Assembly: GCA_052289195.1 (NCBI GenBank)
Contig: DAWAJD010000022.1
Location: forward strand, 1 to 35,729
Origin: UBA4644 sp900555855
GTDB lineage: Bacteria > Bacillota > Clostridia > Oscillospirales > Butyricicoccaceae
DNA: 35,729 bases
Direction of reading: 5' to 3'
Made by a program: the position numbers and the translations under genes. Below, in pieces: positions 19,189 to 26,298 of this stretch; position 1 is the stretch's first letter, and each line of letters starts with the position of its first letter. The notes under the pieces are model-generated. The model did no database searches. It worked only from the letters and a program-made list of their open reading frames with translations, and was not told the DNA's origin.

Positions 19189-20399
19189 AGCAGCATCCCG
19201 TCCAGGGCGTTCAGGTCCAGCTCATAATACATTTCCTTTCCCTTCTTCTCCGCCCGGAGGAGCTCCGGCCGGATCTTCCCCAGGTTCTTTTTTGTCAGGT
19301 AATAGGAGCCGAAGAGCCCTTCCAGCTCCCGGGTGGAGATCCCCTTTTCGCTGAAAAGCGCCGCCTGGATCAGGATGTTATACATCTTGCGGATGTCGGC
19401 GACCTCCCCGGCCGCCAGCTTCAGGGCCGTCCCCGCATACTGCCCCCAGCGGAACAGCTTCTGCGTGAGGGATTCCTTCAGCTCCGCCAGCGCCGCATGG
19501 ATCATATCCAGCATCATGAGCAAAAACGGCGTGAGGTCCCCCAGCCCGTGCGGGTCGTTGCACACCTGAAATGCCTTGTAATAGTCCTTGATGTTCTCCT
19601 TCACCGTCTCCGAGATCCGGTAGGCCAGCAGCGGCTCCAGCTCCCCCGCGATGCAGTAGCTCAGGATGAGCCGCCCCAGCCGCCCGTTCCCGTCATAAAA
19701 CGGGTGGATATATTCCAGCATATAGTGGAAAATGCACACCCGGACCAGCCGGTCCACGCCCTCGTCGTTCAAAAAGGCCAGCGCCTTTTCCATCGCCGCG
19801 ATGATCTCCCGCTCCGGGTACATCCCCTTGTGGATGACCCGGTCGGTCTCGCTGCGGATCTCCGTGAGATCCTTCCGGAAGATCTCTCCGTCCGGAAGAT
19901 TCTTCGGATCCTCCGCCCGGATCTCCTCCAGGAACACCTCGTCATAGATGGCCCGGATGTCCCGGCATGTCCTCAGCGGGATCTCCGCATGGGTCATCAG
20001 CTTCAGGTATTTGTTCACCAGCCCCACGAACCGCTGGCGCTTCCCCTTTTCCTCCGATTGCTGTTCCAAAACATCCAGCGCGTCCCCGATCTCCTTGCGG
20101 CTGCTGTGGACCCCCTCGATCCGATTGGTCAAGACGATCTCGTCGATCAGGCATTTCCGGGAATACTGCTGCTTTGCGATCCCCGGGAGCGTCCCGCTCA
20201 GCTTCACCACCGCCTGGTTCAGCTTGGTGATGGCATAGACTTTTCCCATGACCTCCCCGTTCAGCAGGAAAAACGCCGGGTGCCCCGCCACGGAAAAGTC
20301 GGGCTTCACCGCCTCCTCCGAGGAAAACCGCACCCGATATTCTTCCATATATGCGGTCCTGTCTCCGTAATAAAGCTTTCCAAGCAGCTGATATGCCAT
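19155..20399 (-). CDS. Fic-domain protein (probable AMP-transferase)
   Basis: 414 residues from the ATG at 20399, chosen for the GGAGGG site; an upstream ATG at 20471 would overlap the promoter. A helical N-terminal part holds TNRIEG (91-96), the inhibitory (S/T)xxxE(G/N) helix motif of autoinhibited class II Fic proteins. The catalytic loop is HPFYDGNGRLGR (232-243), a complete HxFx(D/E)GNGRxxR motif. The C-terminal region (about 330-400) looks like a winged helix (FSEKGISTRELEGLFGSYYLTKKNLGK). Such enzymes transfer AMP to hydroxyl side chains of target proteins. In this prophage it is cargo next to a toxin-antitoxin pair; a role in stress, toxicity or phage exclusion is inference. Confidence 0.87.
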   Translation of the reverse strand: MAYQLLGKLYYGDRTAYMEEYRVRFSSEEAVKPDFSVAGHPAFFLLNGEVMGKVYAITKLNQAVVKLSGTLPGIAKQQYSRKCLIDEIVLTNRIEGVHSSRKEIGDALDVLEQQSEEKGKRQRFVGLVNKYLKLMTHAEIPLRTCRDIRAIYDEVFLEEIRAEDPKNLPDGEIFRKDLTEIRSETDRVIHKGMYPEREIIAAMEKALAFLNDEGVDRLVRVCIFHYMLEYIHPFYDGNGRLGRLILSYCIAGELEPLLAYRISETVKENIKDYYKAFQVCNDPHGLGDLTPFLLMMLDMIHAALAELKESLTQKLFRWGQYAGTALKLAAGEVADIRKMYNILIQAALFSEKGISTRELEGLFGSYYLTKKNLGKIRPELLRAEKKGKEMYYELDLNALDGMLLQEGLEEGGEH

Positions 20400-20442
20400 G
20401 TCCTTGCCCTCCAAAAGGTCAAACCGGTTGAATGATTGACTT

Positions 20443-20471
20443 ATCATAGCATTTTTCGATATAAAAAGCAA
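20443..20471 (-). promoter_or_regulatory. Promoter of Fic gene
   Basis: On the minus strand TTGCTT (20466-20471), 17-base spacer, TATGAT (20443-20448). The following 70 bases toward the integrase carry TTGAATCGTG and an inverted near-copy CACGATTTCAA, plus a CGATTCAAAA copy, possible operator or integrase-arm sites. Confidence 0.6.
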
Positions 20472-20611
20472 TCGCTTTTTTGAATCGTGTTTTATTGTTA
20501 TGCATTTTCAATTCAAAAAATACGCCACGATTTCAATCATTCTTCCAGAGCCATCTGTTCGATTCAAAAGGCGTTTTGCATTCCACCCGCTCATGAAAGG
20601 AGTGATCCCCC
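20472..20611. promoter_or_regulatory. AT-rich Fic/integrase intergenic region with GATTCAA-type repeats
   Basis: This 140-base AT-rich stretch separates the divergent Fic and integrase genes. It holds several copies of a GATTCAA/TTGAATC word in both orientations (around 20480, 20531-20536 and 20559-20567). No strong plus-strand promoter is obvious. The words could bind an excisionase, the integrase N-terminal domain, or a regulator of both genes. Confidence 0.4.
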
Positions 20612-21649
20612 ATGCCGTCCACCCCCCGCCGCCTCCCCTCCGGCAGCTGGAATTGCTATGCCTATCTGGGCAAGGACGCCGAGGGCAAGCGGATCCAGCG
20701 CTCCGTCACCCGCCCCACCAAGGCCGAGGCCCGCGCCGCCGCCGTGGAGCTGGAGCAATCCGCCCCCGCCCCGGAGAACCCCGCCGATCCTGAAATGACC
20801 CTCGCCCAGGCAATGGAGCTCTTTATTGAGCAGCGCGTCAATGTCTTCAGCAGATCTACCACGGTCGGCTATCAACGCATCCGAAAGAACTACCTTCTCC
20901 GTCTGCAGCAGGAGCGTCTGCGGGATATTACGCAGGCCATGATCCAACGGGAGATCAACGCCTGCGCCGAAAAACTGTCTCCAAAATCGGTTGCAAATAT
21001 CCATGGATTTCTCAGCGCTGTTTTGGCCTCCTACCGCCCGGCAATGCACCTGACCACCCGGCTTCCGCAAAAGGAAAAGCAGGAGATCGTGATCCCGGAG
21101 CTTTCCACCATCAAGGCGCTGGAAGCCTATGCAGAAGAAAAGGGCGACCGGGATCTTCTTCTTGCCGTGATGTTCGCCTCCCAGCTGGGGCTCCGCCGCT
21201 CGGAGATCTGCGCCCTGACCTTCTCCGATCTTTCCGCCGGCAATACCGTATCGATCTCCAAGGCGCTGGTGATCGATGAAAAAAAGCAGTGGGTCGTCAA
21301 ACCGCCCAAGTCTCATGCCGGCTATCGCACCCTTCCTCTCACGGATCCGCTCCGCAAGCAGCTGGCGCAGCTGCACGGCGCGCCGGACGCGCACATTGTG
21401 CAGGCCAGCCCGGATATTATCAGCAAGCGCTTTCAGCGTGCGCTGGCCGCCCTGCACTTCCCCGTGTGCCGCTTCCACGACCTGCGCCATTACAACGCAT
21501 CCGTCATGATCTCGCTGAATGTCCCGTTTATGTATATCGCCCGCCGCATGGGCCATGAAAACGACGAAATGGTCCGCCGGGTCTATGGCCATATCATGGA
21601 GCAAAAACAGGATGATATCAACGCCATGATGAACCAGTTTTTTAAATAA
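20612..21649 (+). CDS. int: Tyrosine-family phage integrase
   Basis: 345 residues. It has an AP2-like N-terminal arm-binding part (about 1-50, SGSWNCYAYLGKDAEGKRIQRSVT), a SAM-like core-binding domain (about 60-150, LAQAMELFIEQRVNVFSRSTTVGY) and a catalytic domain with Arg195 (GLRRSE), the Lys region after it, His289 and Arg292 (HDLRHYN), His315 (MGHEND) and the nucleophile Tyr325 (RRVYGHI). All six catalytic positions are present, so the enzyme should be active. AAAGGAG precedes the ATG. It ends 70 bases before the tRNA/tmRNA 3' end, the usual place for an integrase next to its attachment site. Confidence 0.93.
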   Translation: MPSTPRRLPSGSWNCYAYLGKDAEGKRIQRSVTRPTKAEARAAAVELEQSAPAPENPADPEMTLAQAMELFIEQRVNVFSRSTTVGYQRIRKNYLLRLQQERLRDITQAMIQREINACAEKLSPKSVANIHGFLSAVLASYRPAMHLTTRLPQKEKQEIVIPELSTIKALEAYAEEKGDRDLLLAVMFASQLGLRRSEICALTFSDLSAGNTVSISKALVIDEKKQWVVKPPKSHAGYRTLPLTDPLRKQLAQLHGAPDAHIVQASPDIISKRFQRALAALHFPVCRFHDLRHYNASVMISLNVPFMYIARRMGHENDEMVRRVYGHIMEQKQDDINAMMNQFFK

Positions 21650-21670
21650 AATCTGTACGAAAATCTGTAC
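21648..21670. repeat. Tandem AAATCTGTAC repeats beside attachment site
   Basis: AAATCTGTAC occurs at 21648-21657 and 21661-21670, spaced 13 bases apart, just after the integrase stop and 49 bases before the att core. Short direct repeats flanking the core at this distance are typical of integrase arm-type binding sites. Confidence 0.55.
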
Positions 21671-21718
21671 AAAAAGAATAAACCATTGAAATTACAGGGT
21701 TTCTAAGGTGTTTTCAAA

Positions 21719-21744
21719 GGGTTCGAGTCCCCTTGTCTCCACCA
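21719..21744 (+). other. Right attachment site: 3' end of tmRNA or tRNA gene
   Basis: The 26 bases from GGGTTCGAGTCCCC to the final CCACCA form the 3' half of a T-arm (loop TTCGAGT), an acceptor strand TGTCTCC, discriminator A and CCA. No matching 5' half lies upstream; integrase sequence does instead. So this is the displaced host end of the gene used for integration. The GTCTCCACCA ending matches tmRNA (ssrA) genes of Firmicutes, whose 5' end is GGGGAC, better than common tRNAs, but a tRNA cannot be ruled out. The intact gene, with a phage-supplied end, should lie left of the window. Confidence 0.78.
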
Positions 21745-21747
21745 GAT

Positions 21748-21785
21748 ATCCATCGTAATTTGGATCAAATTACGGTGGATTTTTT
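21748..21785 (+). terminator. Terminator of the tRNA/tmRNA gene
   Basis: ATCCATCGTAATTT and AAATTACGGTGGAT form a 14-bp stem with one U-G pair around a GGATC loop, followed by a T run. It starts four bases after CCA, as host stable-RNA terminators do, which supports this side being original chromosome. Confidence 0.85.
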
Positions 21786-21818
21786 ATACTTTGCCCGCGA
21801 GGGCCTTTGGGAGGAACT

Positions 21819-22577
21819 ATGAGCATTCTTAATTCATTTGACCCGGACAGCAAGCCGCTGTTTACTCCGGAGCAGCTCTACGGAACGGGGGAGCAGATCG
21901 CGGAGGTCTGCATCGTATCCTTTCACCACAAGGTGCTGGAGCGGGTTTTGGCCGAATATCATCCGGCGGCGGCCGCAAGGGCCTTTACGGCCAACGGCCC
22001 GGTGGAGCTTTATCTGCTGGAGCTGGATGGTCGGCCCACGCTGTTTTATATGAGCCCCATCGGCGCGCCTGCGGCAGGCGCCATCCTCCATGAGGCCGCC
22101 GTCCTCACCGGCGCGAAGAAATTCATCGTCTTCGGCAGCTGCGGCGTGCTTGCGCCGGAGCTTTGCGCCGGCAAGGTCATCGTGCCCACCGAAGCCTGCC
22201 GGGACGAGGGACTTTCCTACCATTTTGCCCCGCCGGCGGATTATATCCGGATGAAGGGCAGCGGCACGGTGGCGGAGCAGCTTTCTGCCTGCGGCATCCC
22301 CCATGTTCTGGGACGCACATGGACCACCGACGCCGTCTATCGGGAGACCGCGAACCTCATCGCCCGGCGCAGGGCGGAGGGCTGTCTCTGCGTGGAGATG
22401 GAAGCGGCGGGGCTGCAGGCAGTAGCCGACGCCATCGGGGCAGAGCTTTTTTCCTTCTTCTTCGGCGGCGACATCCTGGGCGAGGTCTGGGACAAGGGGA
22501 ACCTGGGCGGAGAAGCGGAAAAGGCCCGCCAGCACGGGCTGCTGGACATTGCGCTGGGGCTTGCGGTGCGGCTGTAA
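21819..22577 (+). CDS. Nucleoside phosphorylase (uridine/purine type)
   Basis: 252 residues from the ATG at 21819, which has GGGAGGAACT upstream; an earlier in-frame start at 21807 lacks a site. The PNP/UDP phosphorylase fold shows in LYLLELDGRPTLFYMSPIGAPAAGAILHEA (phosphate and ribose region), FIVFGSCGVLAPEL, TDAVYRE and the CVEMEAAGLQAVADA signature with its substrate-contacting Glu. It splits nucleosides with phosphate into free base and ribose-1-phosphate for salvage. Which nucleoside is used cannot be told from the sequence. It is the first host gene right of the prophage and stands alone, followed by a bidirectional terminator. Confidence 0.82.
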   Translation: MSILNSFDPDSKPLFTPEQLYGTGEQIAEVCIVSFHHKVLERVLAEYHPAAAARAFTANGPVELYLLELDGRPTLFYMSPIGAPAAGAILHEAAVLTGAKKFIVFGSCGVLAPELCAGKVIVPTEACRDEGLSYHFAPPADYIRMKGSGTVAEQLSACGIPHVLGRTWTTDAVYRETANLIARRRAEGCLCVEMEAAGLQAVADAIGAELFSFFFGGDILGEVWDKGNLGGEAEKARQHGLLDIALGLAVRL

Positions 22578-22591
22578 TATCGTAACATCAA

Positions 22592-22617
22592 AAAAGCACG
22601 GCAGCGGCCGTGCTTTT
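22592..22617. terminator. Bidirectional terminator between convergent genes
   Basis: AAAAGCACGG and CCGTGCTTTT form a perfect 10-bp stem around CAGCGG. A- and T-runs on both sides let it end both the phosphorylase and the convergent phosphoesterase transcripts. Confidence 0.88.
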
Positions 22618-22623
22618 CTTTTT

Positions 22624-23094
22624 TTACCGTTCCTCCAGGCGGCGCAGGTCCACCTGGGCGGGCGCATCCGGCGAAAGGTTCAGGATGGCATAGCGCTCCT
22701 CCCCCACGCTCATACTGCCGGGGCAAACGATCTGGCAGGCGCCGAACCGCTCCGCCGCAGGGCGATGGGTGTGGCCGTAAAAGATCAGATCCAGCCCCTG
22801 CTCCACGGCCTCTGCCTCCAGCGGCAGCAGGCCGGTCTTGACGCCGCGGCGGTGTCCGTGGGTCAGCAGGATCCGCTTGCCGCACAGGGTGAAGCAGCGC
22901 TCCTCCGGCTCCTCGCAGAGGGGATCGCAGTTGCCCCGGACGGCGGCAAAGGGCAGCAGCGGCGGAAGCTTCACCCGCTCCCAGTCCCGCAGACCGTCGC
23001 CCAGAAACCAGAGATAGTCCGGCGCTTCCCGCGCCAGCAGCCGCTGTAGGCCGAAGGCATTGCCATGGGAATCGGAACAGATGCAGATCTTCAT
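22624..23094 (-). CDS. YfcE/MJ0936-type metallophosphoesterase
   Basis: 156 residues with all calcineurin-type motifs in order: CSDSHGN (metal site 1), FLGDG, VRGNCD, LLTHGHR and FYGHTHRP (metal site 2). This small single-domain YfcE family (about 160-180 residues) hydrolyses phosphodiesters with Mn or similar metal; the physiological substrate is uncertain. The gene is convergent with the nucleoside phosphorylase; the shared terminator shows they are separate units. Nothing unusual is seen in the catalytic residues. Confidence 0.87.
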   Translation of the reverse strand: MKICICSDSHGNAFGLQRLLAREAPDYLWFLGDGLRDWERVKLPPLLPFAAVRGNCDPLCEEPEERCFTLCGKRILLTHGHRRGVKTGLLPLEAEAVEQGLDLIFYGHTHRPAAERFGACQIVCPGSMSVGEERYAILNLSPDAPAQVDLRRLEER

Positions 23095-23171
23095 GAAAGC
23101 CGCCTTTCCGCGTCACATTTTCAGACGCAAAACATATATTGTGGTATCACAAGTTTTAGGAGGAACCGCCT

Positions 23172-23453
23172 ATGTCCGGAGAAATCGAAAACGCCGCCAG
23201 ATCCATGATGTCCTCCCCCCAGGGGCTGAAGATCATCAAGGGCCTGGACAAATACAACACCGCCATGAACACCGAATCCGGCCGGCAGCTGATCCAGATG
23301 ATCGCCGGCAGCGGCACAGACGCCCTGAAGCAGGCGGCCCAGACCGCCCTTTCCTCCGGCAAGGAGCCGGGGCGGGCGCTGCTGCAGAATCTGCTCAGCT
23401 CCCGGGACGGGGCGGCGCTGGCGGCAAAGGTCATCGAGGTCATGGGAGTGTGA
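23172..23453 (+). CDS. Small helical protein, first of a Clostridia-type cassette
   Basis: 93 residues, all helical: MSGEIENAARSMMSSPQGLKIIKGLDKYN, then a region rich in Gly/Ala/Lys ending VIEVMGV. AGGAGG precedes the ATG. It is followed after six bases by a 150-residue helical protein and then a membrane-ended protein, a trio I associate with spore-forming Clostridia. The function of the set is unknown to me. No signal peptide or catalytic motif is visible, so a structural or scaffolding role in the cytoplasm is the most one can say. Confidence 0.6.
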   Translation: MSGEIENAARSMMSSPQGLKIIKGLDKYNTAMNTESGRQLIQMIAGSGTDALKQAAQTALSSGKEPGRALLQNLLSSRDGAALAAKVIEVMGV

Positions 23454-23459
23454 CCCGGT

Positions 23460-23926
23460 ATGGCTGAGCTGGAAGAACGCTTCAGTCAGCTGCTGGCGGA
23501 TCCGGAGCGGACGCAGAAGGTGGTGGACATGGCCCGCGCCATCCTGTCCCAGCGGGAAAGCGCTCCCTCCGCGCCGTCTTCTCCTGCGCCGGNNNNNNNN
23601 NNCCGCCAGCCTCAGCCGCCGACCCCGCCGGGCTTACCGCCATGCTCTCCGCCATGCTGAAGGCGGGAGACGCTGCGCCGGGGGGCGCCGCTCTGCCTGC
23701 TGCCGCCGGAAGCGCCATGGAGCAATCGCCGCTGGCCGCCCTGCTGCCCCAGCTGATGACGCTGTTTTCCGGGCAGGGCGACCTGGTGAAAAGCGAGCGG
23801 CTGGACCTGCTCCGGGCCATGAAGCCCTATCTGAAGGAGAGCCGCATCAGCAGCATCGACCGGGCCGTCAGGATGGCCAACATGACCAAAGCCGCCGCAT
23901 CCGCCATGCATCTGCTGGGGAGGTGA
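23460..23926 (+). CDS. Helical protein split by assembly gap, second of cassette
   Basis: One gene is broken by the 10-N gap at 23593-23602. The first 44 residues (MAELEERFSQLLADPERTQKVVDMARAIL) lead into a Ser/Pro/Ala linker. After the gap the frame resumes at 23603 with PPASAADPAGLTAMLSAMLKAG and ends DLLRAMKPYLKESRISSIDRAVRMANMTKAAASAMHLLGR. The two halves are in different frames across ten Ns, so the true gap must be 2 bases modulo 3. The C-terminal LKPYLxxxRxxxIDxAxxxAxx motif is typical of small conserved proteins in sporulating Clostridia. Unknown function. Confidence 0.62.
23593..23602. other. Assembly gap (10 N) inside the cassette's second gene
   Basis: Unlike the terL gap, the contig ends share no overlap. 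The coding frame before and after differ, so the real missing length is not ten. The gap falls in the low-complexity Pro/Ala-coding linker. Confidence 0.9.
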
Positions 23927-23930
23927 TCCC

Positions 23931-24278
23931 TTGTATAACCGTTACATCGCCGGGGCCTGGCCGGGAGAAGCGCCGGAAACGCCGGAGCCTGCCGCCCCGC
24001 CCCAGGCCGCTCCCCCGCCGCCGGAAGCGGCGGCACAGCCGGAACAGCCGGCCTTTACCGAGGTCTCGGCTGCGCCGGAGGTCCCTGCCCCGCCGGAGGA
24101 AAAGCCCCGGGGGCTGGGCGCGCTGAAGGGCCTCTTCGGCGGCAACATCAAGCTGCCGGAGTTCAATGCAGACACCATTCTGCTGCTGGTCCTGGTCTAT
24201 TTTCTGGTGGCAGACGACTCGGAAAACATCAGCGACACCCTGCTGATCGTGGGCGTGCTGCTGCTCCTCGGCTTTTGA
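23931..24278 (+). CDS. Pro-rich protein with C-terminal membrane segments
   Basis: 115 residues from a TTG start with an excellent GGGAGGTGATC site. A short aromatic start (LYNRYIAGAWPGEAP) is followed by a long Pro/Ala/Glu linker (about 15-60), then RGLGALKGLFGGNIKLPEFNADTILLLVLVYFLVADDSENISDTLLIVGVLLLLGF. Two hydrophobic segments (about 79-92 and 101-115) flank an acidic SENISD turn, a hairpin anchor common to the C-terminus of one small-protein family in Clostridia. It begins four bases after the previous stop. The set probably acts at the membrane; the role is unknown. Confidence 0.6.
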   Translation: MYNRYIAGAWPGEAPETPEPAAPPQAAPPPPEAAAQPEQPAFTEVSAAPEVPAPPEEKPRGLGALKGLFGGNIKLPEFNADTILLLVLVYFLVADDSENISDTLLIVGVLLLLGF

Positions 24279-24348
24279 CCGCTATCTCCCCTTCTGAACA
24301 AAAACCCCGCAAGCCCGGCTCCTCCACGCCCCGGCAGCTGCCGCAGAG

Positions 24349-24376
24349 GGAGCAAAGCCCTGCTCCGGGGTATTTT
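24349..24376 (+). terminator. Probable terminator of small-protein cassette
   Basis: GGAGCA-AAGCCC-TGCTCC on the plus strand, followed by GGGGTATTTTT. The 6-bp stem could be extended by an ACCCCG/CGGGGT pairing with 24304-24309. It lies 71 bases after the cassette and just before the convergent membrane-anchored protein gene. Confidence 0.5.
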
Positions 24377-24381
24377 TGCGT

Positions 24382-25137
24382 TTATTCCGGCAGGCTGCCG
24401 TCGGGCAGCAGAAACCGGTCGGCGGAAGGCTCCTGCATGGAAAACTGCCGCATGATGCCGGTGTAGCAGTATTCGCCGTCCCTGGTCGTCTCGGTGTAGA
24501 ACAAAAGGCCCGTCTCCGCCAGGATATACCATTGCTGCTCCTCGCCGGTATCCGGATCGCCGGTGCGCACATAGATACAGAGCGCGCCGTTCCATTCCTC
24601 CACGCCGCCCTCCAGGATCTGCTCCGGGGGCAGAGCGAGAATGTCCTCATAGGTGGGGAAGCGGGCATAGAGATCCCGGTCGTTTTCCATCCGGGGCAGA
24701 TCGGCCCAGGTGTCGCCCTCATCCCAGAGATAGACCCGGTCCCGGGTCAGCAGCGCCTGCAGGACGGGCGTTTCCCCGCTGTCATACTGCGTGATCCGCA
24801 GCTGCTCCTGCCGGACCTGCAGCGTGCTTTTCAGCACCGCGGCGGTCTCGCCGTAATAATAAACGCTCTCCAGCTGGCACTGATAGCGCTCCGGCCGCTG
24901 CAGCTGCCGGATCACCTCCGCCACATTGTCCCGGTCCACGGTGAGCACCTCCACGGTCTCCCGGTTGCTCTGGCCGATCTCGTGGGTATGGTCGATGTCG
25001 GCCGTGCCGTGTCCCGGCAGCGTGATCTGATACTGCTCCTGATCCTGCCGGGAGAAGGACCAGAAAAAGCTCCCCAAAACGCCCATGGCGATCACCGCCA
25101 GCGCCAGGATCAACGCCGCTGTTCCGCGCTGCTTCAT
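24382..25137 (-). CDS. Membrane-anchored extracytoplasmic protein, unknown
   Basis: 251 residues from the ATG at 25137, whose ribosome site GGAGGG overlaps the end of the mnaA gene. An uncleaved signal-anchor (GTAALILALAVIAMGVLGSFFW) is followed by an outside domain rich in Glu/Gln and Tyr (VEVLTVDRDNVAEVIRQLQRPERYQCQLESVYYYGETAAVL, then RVYLWDEGDTWADLPR, EEWNGALCIYVRTG, QWYILAETGLLFYTET). It reads as a lipoprotein-localisation-like or NEAT-free beta sandwich, but no family is clear. It is the last gene of the trpS-tagO-mnaA transcript, so it may serve in wall-polymer export, which is context only. Confidence 0.6.
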   Translation of the reverse strand: MKQRGTAALILALAVIAMGVLGSFFWSFSRQDQEQYQITLPGHGTADIDHTHEIGQSNRETVEVLTVDRDNVAEVIRQLQRPERYQCQLESVYYYGETAAVLKSTLQVRQEQLRITQYDSGETPVLQALLTRDRVYLWDEGDTWADLPRMENDRDLYARFPTYEDILALPPEQILEGGVEEWNGALCIYVRTGDPDTGEEQQWYILAETGLLFYTETTRDGEYCYTGIMRQFSMQEPSADRFLLPDGSLPE

Positions 25138-25144
25138 GCCGTTT

Positions 25145-26296
25145 TTAACCCTCCACCGCAAAATCCGCTGCGGGCTGCTGCCGCAGGCCGAAATAATAAA
25201 GCAGATCGTCGGCGATCCGCCGGCAGGCAAAGCCGTCGCCATAGGGATTGACGGCGCGGGCCATGCGCTGATACCGGGGGCCGCCGGAGAGCAGCTCCTC
25301 CGCCGCGCGGAAGATATCCTCCTCCTCCGTCCCCACCACGGCCACCGTCCCCGCGGCCACGGCCTCGGGGCGCTCCGTCTCCCGGCGCAGCACCAGCACC
25401 GGCTTGCCCAGCGCAGGCGCTTCCTCCTGCAGGCCGCCGGAATCCGTCATCACCAGATAGGACCGGGCCAGCAGATTGTGCATATCCGTCACGCCCAGCG
25501 GATCCGTCAGCAAAACATTGGGCAGGCCCGTCAGGTATTTCCGGGCGGTCTGCTGCACATAGGGGCTCAGGTGTACCGGATAGACCAGCAGCACCTGGGG
25601 AAAGGCCCGGGCCACCCGGGCAAAGGCCGCCATGATGTTCTCCATGGGCTGGCCGTAATTTTCCCGCCGGTGCGCGGTGATGGCGATGACCCTGCGGCCC
25701 GCCAGCTCCGCCTGCCGCAGAGCGGGATCCTCAAAGGTATAATCCCGCTTCACCGTCAGCTTCAGCGCGTCGATGGCGGTGTTGCCTGTGATGAAAATGG
25801 GGGCCTTCACCTGCTCCCGCCGGAGATTTTCCGCGTTGTTGGCCGTGGGGGAAAAATGCACATCCGCCAGCACGCCCACCAGCCGCCGGTTGGCCTCCTC
25901 CGGGAAGGGGGACTGCAGGTCGAAGCTGCGCAGACCGGCCTCCACATGACCCACAGGCACATGGTGGTAAAAGGCAGCCAGCGCAGAGGCAAAGGTGGTG
26001 GTGGTGTCGCCATGGACCAGAACGATATCCGGCCGGACCTGCTCCAGCACCTGCCCCAGCCCCACCATGGCCTTGGCCGTGATGGAGGAGAGGGTCTGCT
26101 GCTTTTCCATGATATTCAGATCGAATTGGGGCTGTACCGCAAAGGCTCTGAGCATCTGATCCAGCATTTCCCGGTGCTGTCCCGTGACGCAGACCAGCGA
26201 TTCCAGCTCCGGCCGACGCTCCAGCTCCCGCACCAGCGGACACATTTTATTGGCCTCCGGCCGGGTGCCGAAGACGCTCAGAACCTTCTTTTTCAT
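25145..26296 (-). CDS. mnaA: UDP-GlcNAc 2-epimerase (non-hydrolysing)
   Basis: 383 residues from the ATG at 26296, chosen because AAAGGAG lies eight bases upstream (a second ATG at 26302 is too close). The family start KVLSVFGTRPEANKM, the LVHGDTTTTFASALAAF loop, GHVEAGLRS with catalytic acids, RRENYG and SDSGGLQEEAPALGKPVLVLR are all present. The enzyme converts UDP-GlcNAc to UDP-ManNAc for wall teichoic acid linkage units or surface polysaccharide. It follows tagO by two bases and the two act on successive steps of wall-polymer synthesis. Full-length and intact. Confidence 0.93.
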   Translation of the reverse strand: MKKKVLSVFGTRPEANKMCPLVRELERRPELESLVCVTGQHREMLDQMLRAFAVQPQFDLNIMEKQQTLSSITAKAMVGLGQVLEQVRPDIVLVHGDTTTTFASALAAFYHHVPVGHVEAGLRSFDLQSPFPEEANRRLVGVLADVHFSPTANNAENLRREQVKAPIFITGNTAIDALKLTVKRDYTFEDPALRQAELAGRRVIAITAHRRENYGQPMENIMAAFARVARAFPQVLLVYPVHLSPYVQQTARKYLTGLPNVLLTDPLGVTDMHNLLARSYLVMTDSGGLQEEAPALGKPVLVLRRETERPEAVAAGTVAVVGTEEEDIFRAAEELLSGGPRYQRMARAVNPYGDGFACRRIADDLLYYFGLRQQPAADFAVEG

Positions 26297-26298
26297 GT

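Noticed and set aside
21719..21744. A complete tRNA gene
   Set aside because: Only the 3' 26 bases are present; the bases upstream are integrase-side phage DNA with no D or anticodon arm.
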